Both the position numbers and the translations under genes were made by a program. DNA of 64,000 nucleotides from Chitinophagales bacterium. GTDB taxonomy: Bacteria > Bacteroidota > Bacteroidia > Chitinophagales > Saprospiraceae. Shown one piece after another: positions 56,599-64,000 of this stretch (positions are counted from its first letter, which is position 1; each line of letters opens with the position of its first letter). The notes below the pieces were generated by a model. It had not been told where the DNA came from. It was given only the letters and a program-made list of their open reading frames with translations, and did not search any database. The DNA lies in NCBI GenBank assembly GCA_017303875.1, contig JAFLBP010000013.1, forward strand, positions 1 to 64,000, given 5' to 3'.

Positions 56599-59500
56599 AT
56601 GCTGCAAAAACAACTCTTTTCTGCGTTTTTACTCTTGCTATGCGGTCAGTTTGCCTTGGCGCAAAATTTATGGTCGCCCACCTTTAGTGAATCCGAAATA
56701 GCCCTGAGCGGCGAACGGCAAATTATACCCGATCAGTACCGGGTTTTCCAGCTTGATTTGCCAGGTGCCGAAAATCTGCTGGCGCAGGCGCCGCTTCGCG
56801 ATGAATTTTCGGGCGCCGAATTTGCGCCCCTGATCTTTGAAGTGCCTATGCCCGACGGGCAAATACAGCATTTCAAACTCCACGAAACGCCCGTCATGGC
56901 GCCCGAATTGCAGGCGCGTTATCGCCAGATCCGCACATTTACCGGCTATGGACTCGAAGACCCGACTGCAATGTTAAAATGCGACCTGACGCCGCAGGGC
57001 TTTCACGCCATGATCCAATCTGCCCGACACGGCCAGGTGTATATTGACCCGTACAGCGTTGGCAACCGCAGTCATTACGTTGTTTATTTCAAAAAAAATT
57101 ATCGCCGCTCACGTGCGGAAGCCGCCATGGCCTGTTACACCGAGCCGCTTGCGCCGGAAACCGAGCTGGAACTTGGCCACGAACACCATACGGCCACACC
57201 CGAATCTTCGGGCGATTGCCGCCTGCGCCGCTACCGCCTGGCCCTGGCCTGTACCGGTGAATATGCCACTTTCCACGGCGGCACCAAACCGCTGGTATTG
57301 GCCGCCATGGTCACGCTGATGAACCGCGTCAACGGGGTTTATGAAAAAGACCTTGCCGTTACCATGCAGTTGGTGCCCAACAACGATACCCTGATTTTTC
57401 TGAACGCCGCTTCCGATCCTTACGACAACAACTCCCTGAGCGCTCAGCTCCCGCAAAACGTCACAACCTGCAACAACCGCATCGGCGCGGCCAATTATGA
57501 TATTGGCCACTGCTTCAGTACCAGCGGCGAAGGCGGATTAGCCGGTATTCGTGTGGTTTGTGGCAACAATAAAGCCCGCGGCGGCACCGGCAGCTCCAGC
57601 CCCATCGGCGATCCGTTTGCCATCGATTATGTGGTGCATGAAATGGGCCACCAGTTCGGGGCCAACCACACCCAAAACAACAACTGCAACCGCGTAGCCG
57701 GGGCAGCTATGGAGCCGGGCAGCGGCTCCACCATTATGGCCTATGCCGGCATCTGTGCCCCCAACGTACAGAATAACTCCGACGACTATTTCCATGCCAT
57801 CAGTATTCAGGAAATTTCAGTGTATATCAATACCGGCGCAGGCAATAATTGCCCGATAAAAATCAGCACCGGCAACAATGCCCCGACCGTTAATGCAGGC
57901 CCCGATCGCAGCATTCCCAAATCCACACCATTTATGCTGACTGCCATTGCCAGCGACCCGGATATGGACTCGCTGACCTATTGCTGGGAACAAATGGATC
58001 CCGAATTTGGCGCCGTGATGCCGCCGGCAGCCACCAATGCCAACGGCCCTATGTTCCGCTCCTTCAAGCCGACGCCCAACCCCAGCCGCGTGTTCCCGCG
58101 CTTGCAGGATTTGGCCAATAATGTAAACCCGACCTGGGAAAAACTGCCTTCCGTTGCCCGCAATCTAAAATTTCGTGTGACGGTGCGCGATAACTACGCA
58201 GGCGCGTCCTGCACGGCCGAAGACGATGTGGTGATCGCCGTTGATGCTGCCAGCGGACCGTTTCAGGTAACAGCACCCAATACCAATGTCGCCTGGACTA
58301 TCGCCACCCAGGAAACGGTTACCTGGAACGTGGCCAACTCCAACAATGCGCCGGTATCCTGTGCTAATGTGCAAATTGCGCTTTCAACAGACGGCGGCCT
58401 TACTTACCCGCATATACTCGCCGCATCTGTACCCAACAATGGTTCGGCCACCGTAGAAGTTCCCAACCTGCCTTCCACCACCTGCCGGGTGCGGGTAATG
58501 GCCGTAGGCAACGTATTTTTTGATATTTCCAATCAAAATTTCCGCATTCAGGCGCCCGTAGTGCCTACCTTTTTGATGGAAGTGCCCACTGCGAATGTGG
58601 TGGCCTGTGTTGGTCAGTCGCAAAGTTTTACGCTCAGTACCACTGCGCTTTCCGGCTTTAACACGCCAATTACCCTAAGTGCAAGCGGACTTCCGGCCGG
58701 CGCCAACGCAGTCATTACACCGAATCCGCTCACGCCGGGCGCAACGGCAACCGTCACCCTCTCCGGGTTTACCCCCGCTGCGGTGGGCAACTATTCCCTC
58801 ACCCTGACGGCCACCGGCGGCAGCGTCGTTCGTACAGAAACAGTCGCCTTGGTGGTGCAGGCAGGCGCGCCCGAACAGGCGCCACAGGTAAGCGCTCCGC
58901 TGGAGGGCGCAACGGGGCTTTCGCTCACCCCTACCCTGAGTTGGGCAGCCATTGCCGGCGCCTCCAGCTATAAACTGGAATATTCTATTGACCCCTCCTT
59001 TGTCATTTTTAACAGTATTAATACCCCGAATACGAGTGTTGTGCTGCCGGCCCTGCCGTTTACCGAGCAGGTGTACTATTGGCGTGTACGCGGCAGCAGT
59101 GTTTGCGGCGACGGGCCATTTTCCGAAACGCACGCTTTCCAGACCGGCACAACGGTTTGTAATGTACAGTTTAGCAGCACTGATGTGCCAACAATATTAT
59201 CCCCGAATAGTGCCGGCACCATCAGCTCGGTACTGACTGTTGGCGACAGCCGCATCGTCACGGATGTGAATCTCAACCTCGAAATCGCGCATTCCTGGGT
59301 TGGCGACCTGAGTGCATGGTTAGTTTCGCCGCTTAGTGACACGATCCGTTTGTTTGAGCAGCCGGGCGCACCCGATCTTGGCGAATATGGCTGCGATCAG
59401 AACAATATTTCCGTTACCCTCGATGATGAAGCCGCAGCGACGGCGCAGCTGCTGGAATCCACCTGTACCAGCAATGCCGCATTTGCCATTTCAGGCGCCT

Positions 59501-62001
59501 TCAAAGCGCTTGAAGGGTTTGCGGCTTTCGACAACCAATCCGCTGCGGGCGAGTGGAAGCTTTTAGTAAACGATGCCATTGCCGACGACGGCGGTCAGAT
59601 CAACAGCTGGAGCCTTGATTTTTGCCTGAATACGATTATTCCTGCGGCTGTTTTATTGCAAAACAATCCGCTTTCCGTTCCGAAAAACGGATCTAACGCG
59701 CTAAACAATAACAACCTTGAAATGGCTCTGAACGGCACGGCCTCTCAAGGATTTTACACCCTGCGCAGTTTGCCGCAATACGGCAATTTACGGCTCAATG
59801 GCACCACGCTGGGTATTGGCAATACGTTCAATCAGGCTGATATTGCAGCAGGCAACGTGACCTATCAGCACAATGGCGGCACGGAAAGCAGCGATCAGTT
59901 TTTGTTTGACGCACAAGATGCGTCGAACAAGCGTTGGCTGTCTCTACAAACTTTCCAGATCAATATTGTTGACAACAATCTGGCAGTCAATGCGGTGCAG
60001 ACGCAGACCATTTCCTGCGCAGGCGGCGCCGATGGTCAGATCAGCGCTTCGGCAAGCGGTCTCGACGGTCAGTATCAATACAGCCTGAATGGCGGCCCGC
60101 TGCAAAATTCGCCGGTATTTGGCAATCTTTCCGCCGGCTCGTATACGGTGGTGGTGAGCGGCAGTTTCGGATTCACGGCACAGAGCAGCGCTGTTGTGTT
60201 GACGGCGCCGACGGCGGTTCAGGTGAGCAGTAGTGTAGACAGCGACGATCTGACGATTACAGCTACCGGAGGGGCAGGCAACTACACGTACAGCATTAAT
60301 GGCGGGCCATTCCAAAGCGCCAATGTATTTACGGATTTACCCAATGGCGTGTATACGATTGCGGTACAGGATGCCAATGGCTGCACCGGCGCCGGCTCGG
60401 CCATTATAGCCGTGAATACGTTGGTGGCACAGGCGGTAATCACACAGCAGGTACAATGTTTCGGAGCAGCCGATGGGGCATTTAGCGTCAGCATTTCCGG
60501 TGGTCAGGCGCCTATCGAATATATCCTGAATGGCAATGGCACGCCGCAGAGCAGCCCTGTTTTCAGTGGCCTTGCAGCGGGCGTTTACACTGTGCTGGTA
60601 CGGGATGCGCAAGGTTTTGAATATACTACTGCGCCGGTAAGCATAACAGAACCTTCATTGATCAGTGTATCCACGATTGTAAATTTAAATGATCTGACAG
60701 CCAATGCAAATGGTGGCAGCGGTGGCTACACGTACAGTGTGGACGGACAGAGCTTCCAGGCATCCAATATTTTTGTCAATTTGCCAAATGGCAATTACAC
60801 CCTGACCGTTAAAGATCAGAATGGCTGTACAACGAGTGCGAATTTTGAAATCAATGTTGCAGCGCTTGCTGTCAGCCTTCAGAATGCGCAAAATGTTTCC
60901 TGTTTTGGGGAAAACAACGGCAGTATTACGCTGAATGCCAATGGAGGCATCCCGCCGTATTCGTATAGCCTGGATGGGGTAAATTTTCAAAACAACGCAA
61001 CGTTCAGCAACCTCGCGCCCGGCATTTATACCCCGACCGTTAAAGATGCAGAGGGCAATGTTCAGACGGCGTTCAGTTATGAAATCACACAACCTGCCGA
61101 GATTGTGGTGACGGTACTGACTGTCGGCAATGATGCCGTTTTTAATACAAATCTTGCACAATACACGTATTACACTTTAAATGGTGTACAAAATGCGAGC
61201 TTGATTGACCTTGCCAATGGTGTTAATGTGCTTGCGGTATACGACCAAAACGGTTGCTCCGGCGAGACGTCGTTTACCATTAATTATACCATTCCGACTT
61301 TGAATCCGCAGGTACTTATTCCGGATCCTTGTGATGATGTGGCTAATGTTTTTGTAGAGGTAACGGGCGGTTTACCGGCATTTCAATTTTCCCTAAATGG
61401 CGGCCCGGTTCAAAACACCGGCTTATTCACGGGTCTGAGTGCCGGGCTGTACACCATTACTTTTAGTGATGGTGCGGGCACCATGTTGAGTACCAATGTA
61501 GCGGTAAGTACCATTCCGCAACTACAACTCGCTGCTTCCAGCGCTTTTGATTCCATTATTGCAACACCCGGCGGCGGCACCCCACCCTATCGTTTCCGAT
61601 TGCAGGGTCAGCCGGGCGGATTCCAGACGTCTAATATTTTCCCGAATCTTGCCAATGGAACCTATACGGTAATTGTGAGCGACAACAACAATTGTACGGC
61701 AACGGCAACGGTGACCGTGAATTTTGTCGGCACTGCCGATTTGGAAGCCGCGTGGGGTGTAAATCTGGCGCCGAACCCTGGTTCCGGACTGTTCCGGCTT
61801 CAGCTCGAACAGGCTCCGGCAAATTTGCAATTGAGCTTGCTCAACCTTCAGGGCCAACGTTTGTACCAGGAATTTTTTGAAGCTAATAGTGCGTCTTTTA
61901 ACACTTCGCTTGATTTCAGGCATTTACCGGCGGGCATGTATTTGCTTCAGGTATCTGATGGGCGGCGCAGTATGGTTTTGAGACTCGCTTTGCAGCGTTA
62001 A
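56599..62001 (+). CDS. Reprolysin-like secreted metalloprotease with SprB-type repeats and type IX sorting domain
   Basis: An 1800-aa protein. Signal peptide (first ~21 residues). Propeptide-like region to ~210. Metalloprotease domain ~210-420 with H347-E-M-G-H351-Q-F-G-A-N-H357, the H-E-x-x-H-x-x-G-x-x-H zinc motif of metzincins, and a Met-turn in STIMAYAG. Residues ~430-750 are Ig-like segments. Around 860-1020 a proprotein-convertase-P-like domain (TDVNLNLEIAHSWVGDLSAW, AGEWKLLVNDAIADDGGQIN). From ~1130 to 1690, six or seven SprB-like repeats (YQYSLNGGPLQNSPVFGNLS, AGSYTVVV; NGCTG). The last ~80 residues are a type A sorting domain (VNLAPNPGSGLFRLQLEQAP, LPAGMYLLQVSDG). A large surface protease is expected. 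Confidence 0.92.
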   Translation: MLQKQLFSAFLLLLCGQFALAQNLWSPTFSESEIALSGERQIIPDQYRVFQLDLPGAENLLAQAPLRDEFSGAEFAPLIFEVPMPDGQIQHFKLHETPVMAPELQARYRQIRTFTGYGLEDPTAMLKCDLTPQGFHAMIQSARHGQVYIDPYSVGNRSHYVVYFKKNYRRSRAEAAMACYTEPLAPETELELGHEHHTATPESSGDCRLRRYRLALACTGEYATFHGGTKPLVLAAMVTLMNRVNGVYEKDLAVTMQLVPNNDTLIFLNAASDPYDNNSLSAQLPQNVTTCNNRIGAANYDIGHCFSTSGEGGLAGIRVVCGNNKARGGTGSSSPIGDPFAIDYVVHEMGHQFGANHTQNNNCNRVAGAAMEPGSGSTIMAYAGICAPNVQNNSDDYFHAISIQEISVYINTGAGNNCPIKISTGNNAPTVNAGPDRSIPKSTPFMLTAIASDPDMDSLTYCWEQMDPEFGAVMPPAATNANGPMFRSFKPTPNPSRVFPRLQDLANNVNPTWEKLPSVARNLKFRVTVRDNYAGASCTAEDDVVIAVDAASGPFQVTAPNTNVAWTIATQETVTWNVANSNNAPVSCANVQIALSTDGGLTYPHILAASVPNNGSATVEVPNLPSTTCRVRVMAVGNVFFDISNQNFRIQAPVVPTFLMEVPTANVVACVGQSQSFTLSTTALSGFNTPITLSASGLPAGANAVITPNPLTPGATATVTLSGFTPAAVGNYSLTLTATGGSVVRTETVALVVQAGAPEQAPQVSAPLEGATGLSLTPTLSWAAIAGASSYKLEYSIDPSFVIFNSINTPNTSVVLPALPFTEQVYYWRVRGSSVCGDGPFSETHAFQTGTTVCNVQFSSTDVPTILSPNSAGTISSVLTVGDSRIVTDVNLNLEIAHSWVGDLSAWLVSPLSDTIRLFEQPGAPDLGEYGCDQNNISVTLDDEAAATAQLLESTCTSNAAFAISGAFKALEGFAAFDNQSAAGEWKLLVNDAIADDGGQINSWSLDFCLNTIIPAAVLLQNNPLSVPKNGSNALNNNNLEMALNGTASQGFYTLRSLPQYGNLRLNGTTLGIGNTFNQADIAAGNVTYQHNGGTESSDQFLFDAQDASNKRWLSLQTFQINIVDNNLAVNAVQTQTISCAGGADGQISASASGLDGQYQYSLNGGPLQNSPVFGNLSAGSYTVVVSGSFGFTAQSSAVVLTAPTAVQVSSSVDSDDLTITATGGAGNYTYSINGGPFQSANVFTDLPNGVYTIAVQDANGCTGAGSAIIAVNTLVAQAVITQQVQCFGAADGAFSVSISGGQAPIEYILNGNGTPQSSPVFSGLAAGVYTVLVRDAQGFEYTTAPVSITEPSLISVSTIVNLNDLTANANGGSGGYTYSVDGQSFQASNIFVNLPNGNYTLTVKDQNGCTTSANFEINVAALAVSLQNAQNVSCFGENNGSITLNANGGIPPYSYSLDGVNFQNNATFSNLAPGIYTPTVKDAEGNVQTAFSYEITQPAEIVVTVLTVGNDAVFNTNLAQYTYYTLNGVQNASLIDLANGVNVLAVYDQNGCSGETSFTINYTIPTLNPQVLIPDPCDDVANVFVEVTGGLPAFQFSLNGGPVQNTGLFTGLSAGLYTITFSDGAGTMLSTNVAVSTIPQLQLAASSAFDSIIATPGGGTPPYRFRLQGQPGGFQTSNIFPNLANGTYTVIVSDNNNCTATATVTVNFVGTADLEAAWGVNLAPNPGSGLFRLQLEQAPANLQLSLLNLQGQRLYQEFFEANSASFNTSLDFRHLPAGMYLLQVSDGRRSMVLRLALQR

Positions 62002-62014
62002 AAGACAAGGACAA

Positions 62015-62059
62015 TACCGGAGTGCAGGACATTTATTTTAAAAAATCTGCACTCCGGTA
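62015..62059 (+). terminator. Hairpin after the reprolysin-like gene
   Basis: TACCGGAGTGCAG (62015-62027) pairs perfectly with CTGCACTCCGGTA (62047-62059) over a 19-nt A/T-rich loop. It starts 13 bp after the stop at 62001 and ends 10 nt before the -7 box of the next gene. Confidence 0.65.
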
Positions 62060-62068
62060 AATCCGGCC

Positions 62069-62076
62069 TATTTTTG
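62069..62076 (+). promoter_or_regulatory. -7 box for the membrane winged-helix gene
   Basis: TATTTTTG is an exact TAnnTTTG match ending 4 nt before the ATG at 62081, so the transcript would be leaderless or nearly so, like the closer box of ribA. Confidence 0.4.
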
Positions 62077-62080
62077 CACC

Positions 62081-62923
62081 ATGTATTACGGACTACGCAA
62101 ATTATTGCTGTATTTGACCCCTTTCCTGGGCTTGGTGCAATGTGCTGCCCCTGAAACGGCGCAACTCGATCAGTCGGTCAACCTTGCCATGCGCCGCACA
62201 CTGCATTATTTATTACAGGAATCCGGCGACTCCACCTCGCGTATACCGGCGGTCCAACATCTGGGCGCGAGTGGCTGGCAAATACAGGCGCCAAAAAATT
62301 TCAATTACGATCGCCTGCCTGAATTACTACATGCGTCATTGGCATTGCAGGGCGTCAGCGCGCCTTACGATGTCACGGTGCTGGATTGTGCAGATTCGCA
62401 ACTGCAACTGGGTTATACCTCCATCGACTGGCTGGCGAATAAACAGGCGCCTTGTGGCGGACGTGATATGGCAGCGGGTTGCTACCTTATTCAGGTACAT
62501 CTAAAATTACCGGCGCCCTTCAATCCTTACCCCTGGATGGGGGGACTGGCACTTGGCGGATGTGCCGCATTTGCCTTTTGGTATTTTCGCCTGCGTCGGC
62601 CACAGCTTGATTCCATACCACCCGACGGAAGCTGGATATCGCTCGGGCTTGCGCGCTTCAGTCAGCAGCATTTGGCATTACAACAAGGCGATACGACGCA
62701 AAAACTTACCTACAGAGAAGCAAAATTGCTGGCTTTCCTGGCTGCGCACCCCAACCAATTGCTGGAACGCGAGCGCATTCTGGAATCGGTCTGGGGGGAA
62801 GAAGGTCTGGTTGTGGGCCGTAGCCTGGATGTATTTGTTTCCCGCCTGCGCAAGTACCTGCGCGCGGCAGGGGTAGAAATCACTGCGGTACACGGCGTTG
62901 GTTATCGGCTGGAAATCGCTTAG
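62081..62923 (+). CDS. Membrane-anchored winged-helix (OmpR-type) regulator
   Basis: A 280-aa protein of unusual layout. The N-terminal hydrophobic segment (~8-24, with LGLVQCA, perhaps a lipobox) leads to a ~130-residue presumably periplasmic domain, then one membrane helix (~153-172, WMGGLALGGCAAFAFWYF). The cytoplasmic C-terminal ~95 residues form a Trans_reg_C winged helix: KLTYREAKLLAFLAAHPNQL, RERILESVWGEEGLVVGRSL, DVFVSRLRKYLRAAGVEI, VHGVGYRLEI. Topology is a mirror of ToxR/CadC (sensor outside, DNA-binding domain inside, but with the DNA-binding end C-terminal). It has no receiver domain. It follows the reprolysin-like gene, which could be a target. Confidence 0.8.
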   Translation: MYYGLRKLLLYLTPFLGLVQCAAPETAQLDQSVNLAMRRTLHYLLQESGDSTSRIPAVQHLGASGWQIQAPKNFNYDRLPELLHASLALQGVSAPYDVTVLDCADSQLQLGYTSIDWLANKQAPCGGRDMAAGCYLIQVHLKLPAPFNPYPWMGGLALGGCAAFAFWYFRLRRPQLDSIPPDGSWISLGLARFSQQHLALQQGDTTQKLTYREAKLLAFLAAHPNQLLERERILESVWGEEGLVVGRSLDVFVSRLRKYLRAAGVEITAVHGVGYRLEIA

Positions 62924-62994
62924 GGATTCCTGGCCTTGCGGCTTCGCACCACTCACACCCCTGAAATATCAATAACCATCATAGCAGCGCCAGC

Positions 62995-64000
62995 TTATTT
63001 GGAACCCCGTTTGTAAATCTTGTTTTCCAGATCGCCCATCACCAGTTCCCACAAATCCTCATACGGGATGATCTCGATCTCGTGGGTTTGGTAGGCCACT
63101 TCCAGCGGAACGCTATGCAATTGCTCCAGTAATTTTTCCGAACGGCGCAAAACGCCCTCGCGGTGGAAACTGGCCGCAGGAATGGTCAGCAATAATTTAA
63201 TAAAGCAGTTGCTTCTGAAATTATCGCCTTTGGTGAGGTAACGGCCACAGTATTTGTCGATCGCCTCAATCCGATCAATCGTTTTTGCATAATCATGGTC
63301 GCTGATGGAAAACAAAATCTGCAACACCAGGATCGGAATATTCATGCCGCGCTTGTCTTTGGAAAACAACGGAATTTCATTCAGGAAACGCGCCTGACGA
63401 AATTTAACCGACTGCTCACTTTCCGGCAATTTGCCAACGCGCTCCAAAAACTGCACATAAGCTTCATAAATCTTCCACATTTCCACAATATGCGCCGGCA
63501 AACTGTTGTGAATGCGTGTATAAGGCGCCACGCGAAGGCAGGTTGCACGCGCCTGCGCATAAGCACGGGTGTGCATACAAAGAATATAATAGGACTCCTG
63601 TAATTTGAGCCAGTTGAACGAACCCTCTTCAAACAGCGCTGCATAACCCTCGTAGATCGCCGCCCCCCGCTCAAACTCCCGCATCTGAATGCAGCAAACC
63701 AATAATTGATAATAAAAAATCTGCTGCGGCAAATTGCTGTCGAAGGGTTTCGACTTGAAAAATGCAATGGCTTCCTCACACACAACCGCCGTCTGCCGAT
63801 AGTCATTGATGCTGCTCCATTGCACGGTTTGGATCAGAAAACCACATAATTGCAGTCGGAAAGTGTTATCGCTGAGCAAATCAGCCTCCAGATCGCGGTA
63901 ATACTGGGCCGCCAGATCGGAAATGTCCGACTTGGTCGTTTTGGAGTTTGTAAAATGGGCTACCAAATGCGTGTATAAATCCTCCGCTTTGGTTTCCCGA
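62995..64000 (-). CDS. Helical-repeat protein, 5' end outside the window
   Basis: At least 334 codons; the frame stays open to 64000 (codons before the apparent TTG start at 63966 read ETKAEDLYTHL), so the true start is beyond the edge. A soluble protein with TPR-like helix pairs (IFYYQLLVCCIQMREFERGA, WLKLQESYYILCMHTRAYAQ). No catalytic motif. Its layout resembles the ~550-aa helical proteins at 12610 and 16577, but sequence similarity is weak at best. It is convergent with the winged-helix gene. Function unknown. Confidence 0.55.
   Translation of the reverse strand, partial: RETKAEDLYTHLVAHFTNSKTTKSDISDLAAQYYRDLEADLLSDNTFRLQLCGFLIQTVQWSSINDYRQTAVVCEEAIAFFKSKPFDSNLPQQIFYYQLLVCCIQMREFERGAAIYEGYAALFEEGSFNWLKLQESYYILCMHTRAYAQARATCLRVAPYTRIHNSLPAHIVEMWKIYEAYVQFLERVGKLPESEQSVKFRQARFLNEIPLFSKDKRGMNIPILVLQILFSISDHDYAKTIDRIEAIDKYCGRYLTKGDNFRSNCFIKLLLTIPAASFHREGVLRRSEKLLEQLHSVPLEVAYQTHEIEIIPYEDLWELVMGDLENKIYKRGSK

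Overview
The window reads as chromosomal DNA of a Bacteroidota bacterium, most likely of the Saprospiraceae/Saprospiria type (the phylum is well supported, the family is inference). The evidence is a PorP/SprF-family protein next to a giant adhesin-like protein with a gliding-motility (type B) C-terminal domain, type A type-IX-secretion sorting domains on two metallopeptidases, a DUF3078 protein, BatA-type membrane proteins, a DUF4856/imelysin/HTTM/TonB-receptor cluster, and promoter boxes of the Bacteroidota form TAnnTTTG. Shine-Dalgarno sequences are almost absent. No rRNA or tRNA gene and no CRISPR array was seen.

Layout. 1-121: end of an IS5-like insertion sequence. 0.2-2.9 kb: ECF sigma factor with a large membrane anti-sigma-like partner. 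3.2-10.3 kb: PorP/SprF protein, a 1693-aa type IX surface protein carrying a recent 747-bp tandem duplication, and a DUF3078 protein. 10.6-18.2 kb: two paralogous cassettes, each with secreted proteins and a fibronectin-III protein on the minus strand, divergent from a roughly 550-aa helical protein on the plus strand; the promoters of the fibronectin genes, an apparently structured leader and the last 403 bp of the helical genes are shared between cassettes. 18.3-22.4 kb: unknown protein, Cys-rich metal-binding lipoprotein, NTF2-like protein, a 160-bp MITE related to the IS at the left edge, and a glycosyltransferase. 22.4-29.6 kb: a MACPF/perforin protein, small unknown proteins, a Reg_prop-type sensor kinase, a NarL-type response regulator and a lone phage-tail-tube-like protein. 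Two near-identical palindromes lie at the same 22-nt distance from -7-like boxes upstream of the response regulator and the MACPF gene, which suggests one regulon.

29.7-42.2 kb: M1 aminopeptidase, glucosaminidase-like protein, BatA/VWA-type protein, thymidylate synthase, FKBP isomerase, M50-like protease with an overlapping histidine kinase, ribosomal protein L19, GTP cyclohydrolase II, C39-peptidase ABC exporter and a cytochrome c lipoprotein. 42.4-51.7 kb: M16 peptidase divergent from the DUF4856-imelysin-HTTM-TonB receptor cluster, probably for metal (iron) acquisition. 51.9-56.3 kb: GNAT acetyltransferase, GH3-like protein, PlsC-like acyltransferase, homoserine kinase, CBS protein. 56.6-64 kb: an 1800-aa reprolysin-like secreted metalloprotease, a membrane-bound winged-helix regulator and a 5'-truncated helical protein.

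A recurrent feature is the intergenic filler: many gene ends carry long perfect or near-perfect inverted repeats built from short, locus-specific words. They probably act as terminators or processing structures, and some have spread into coding sequence.
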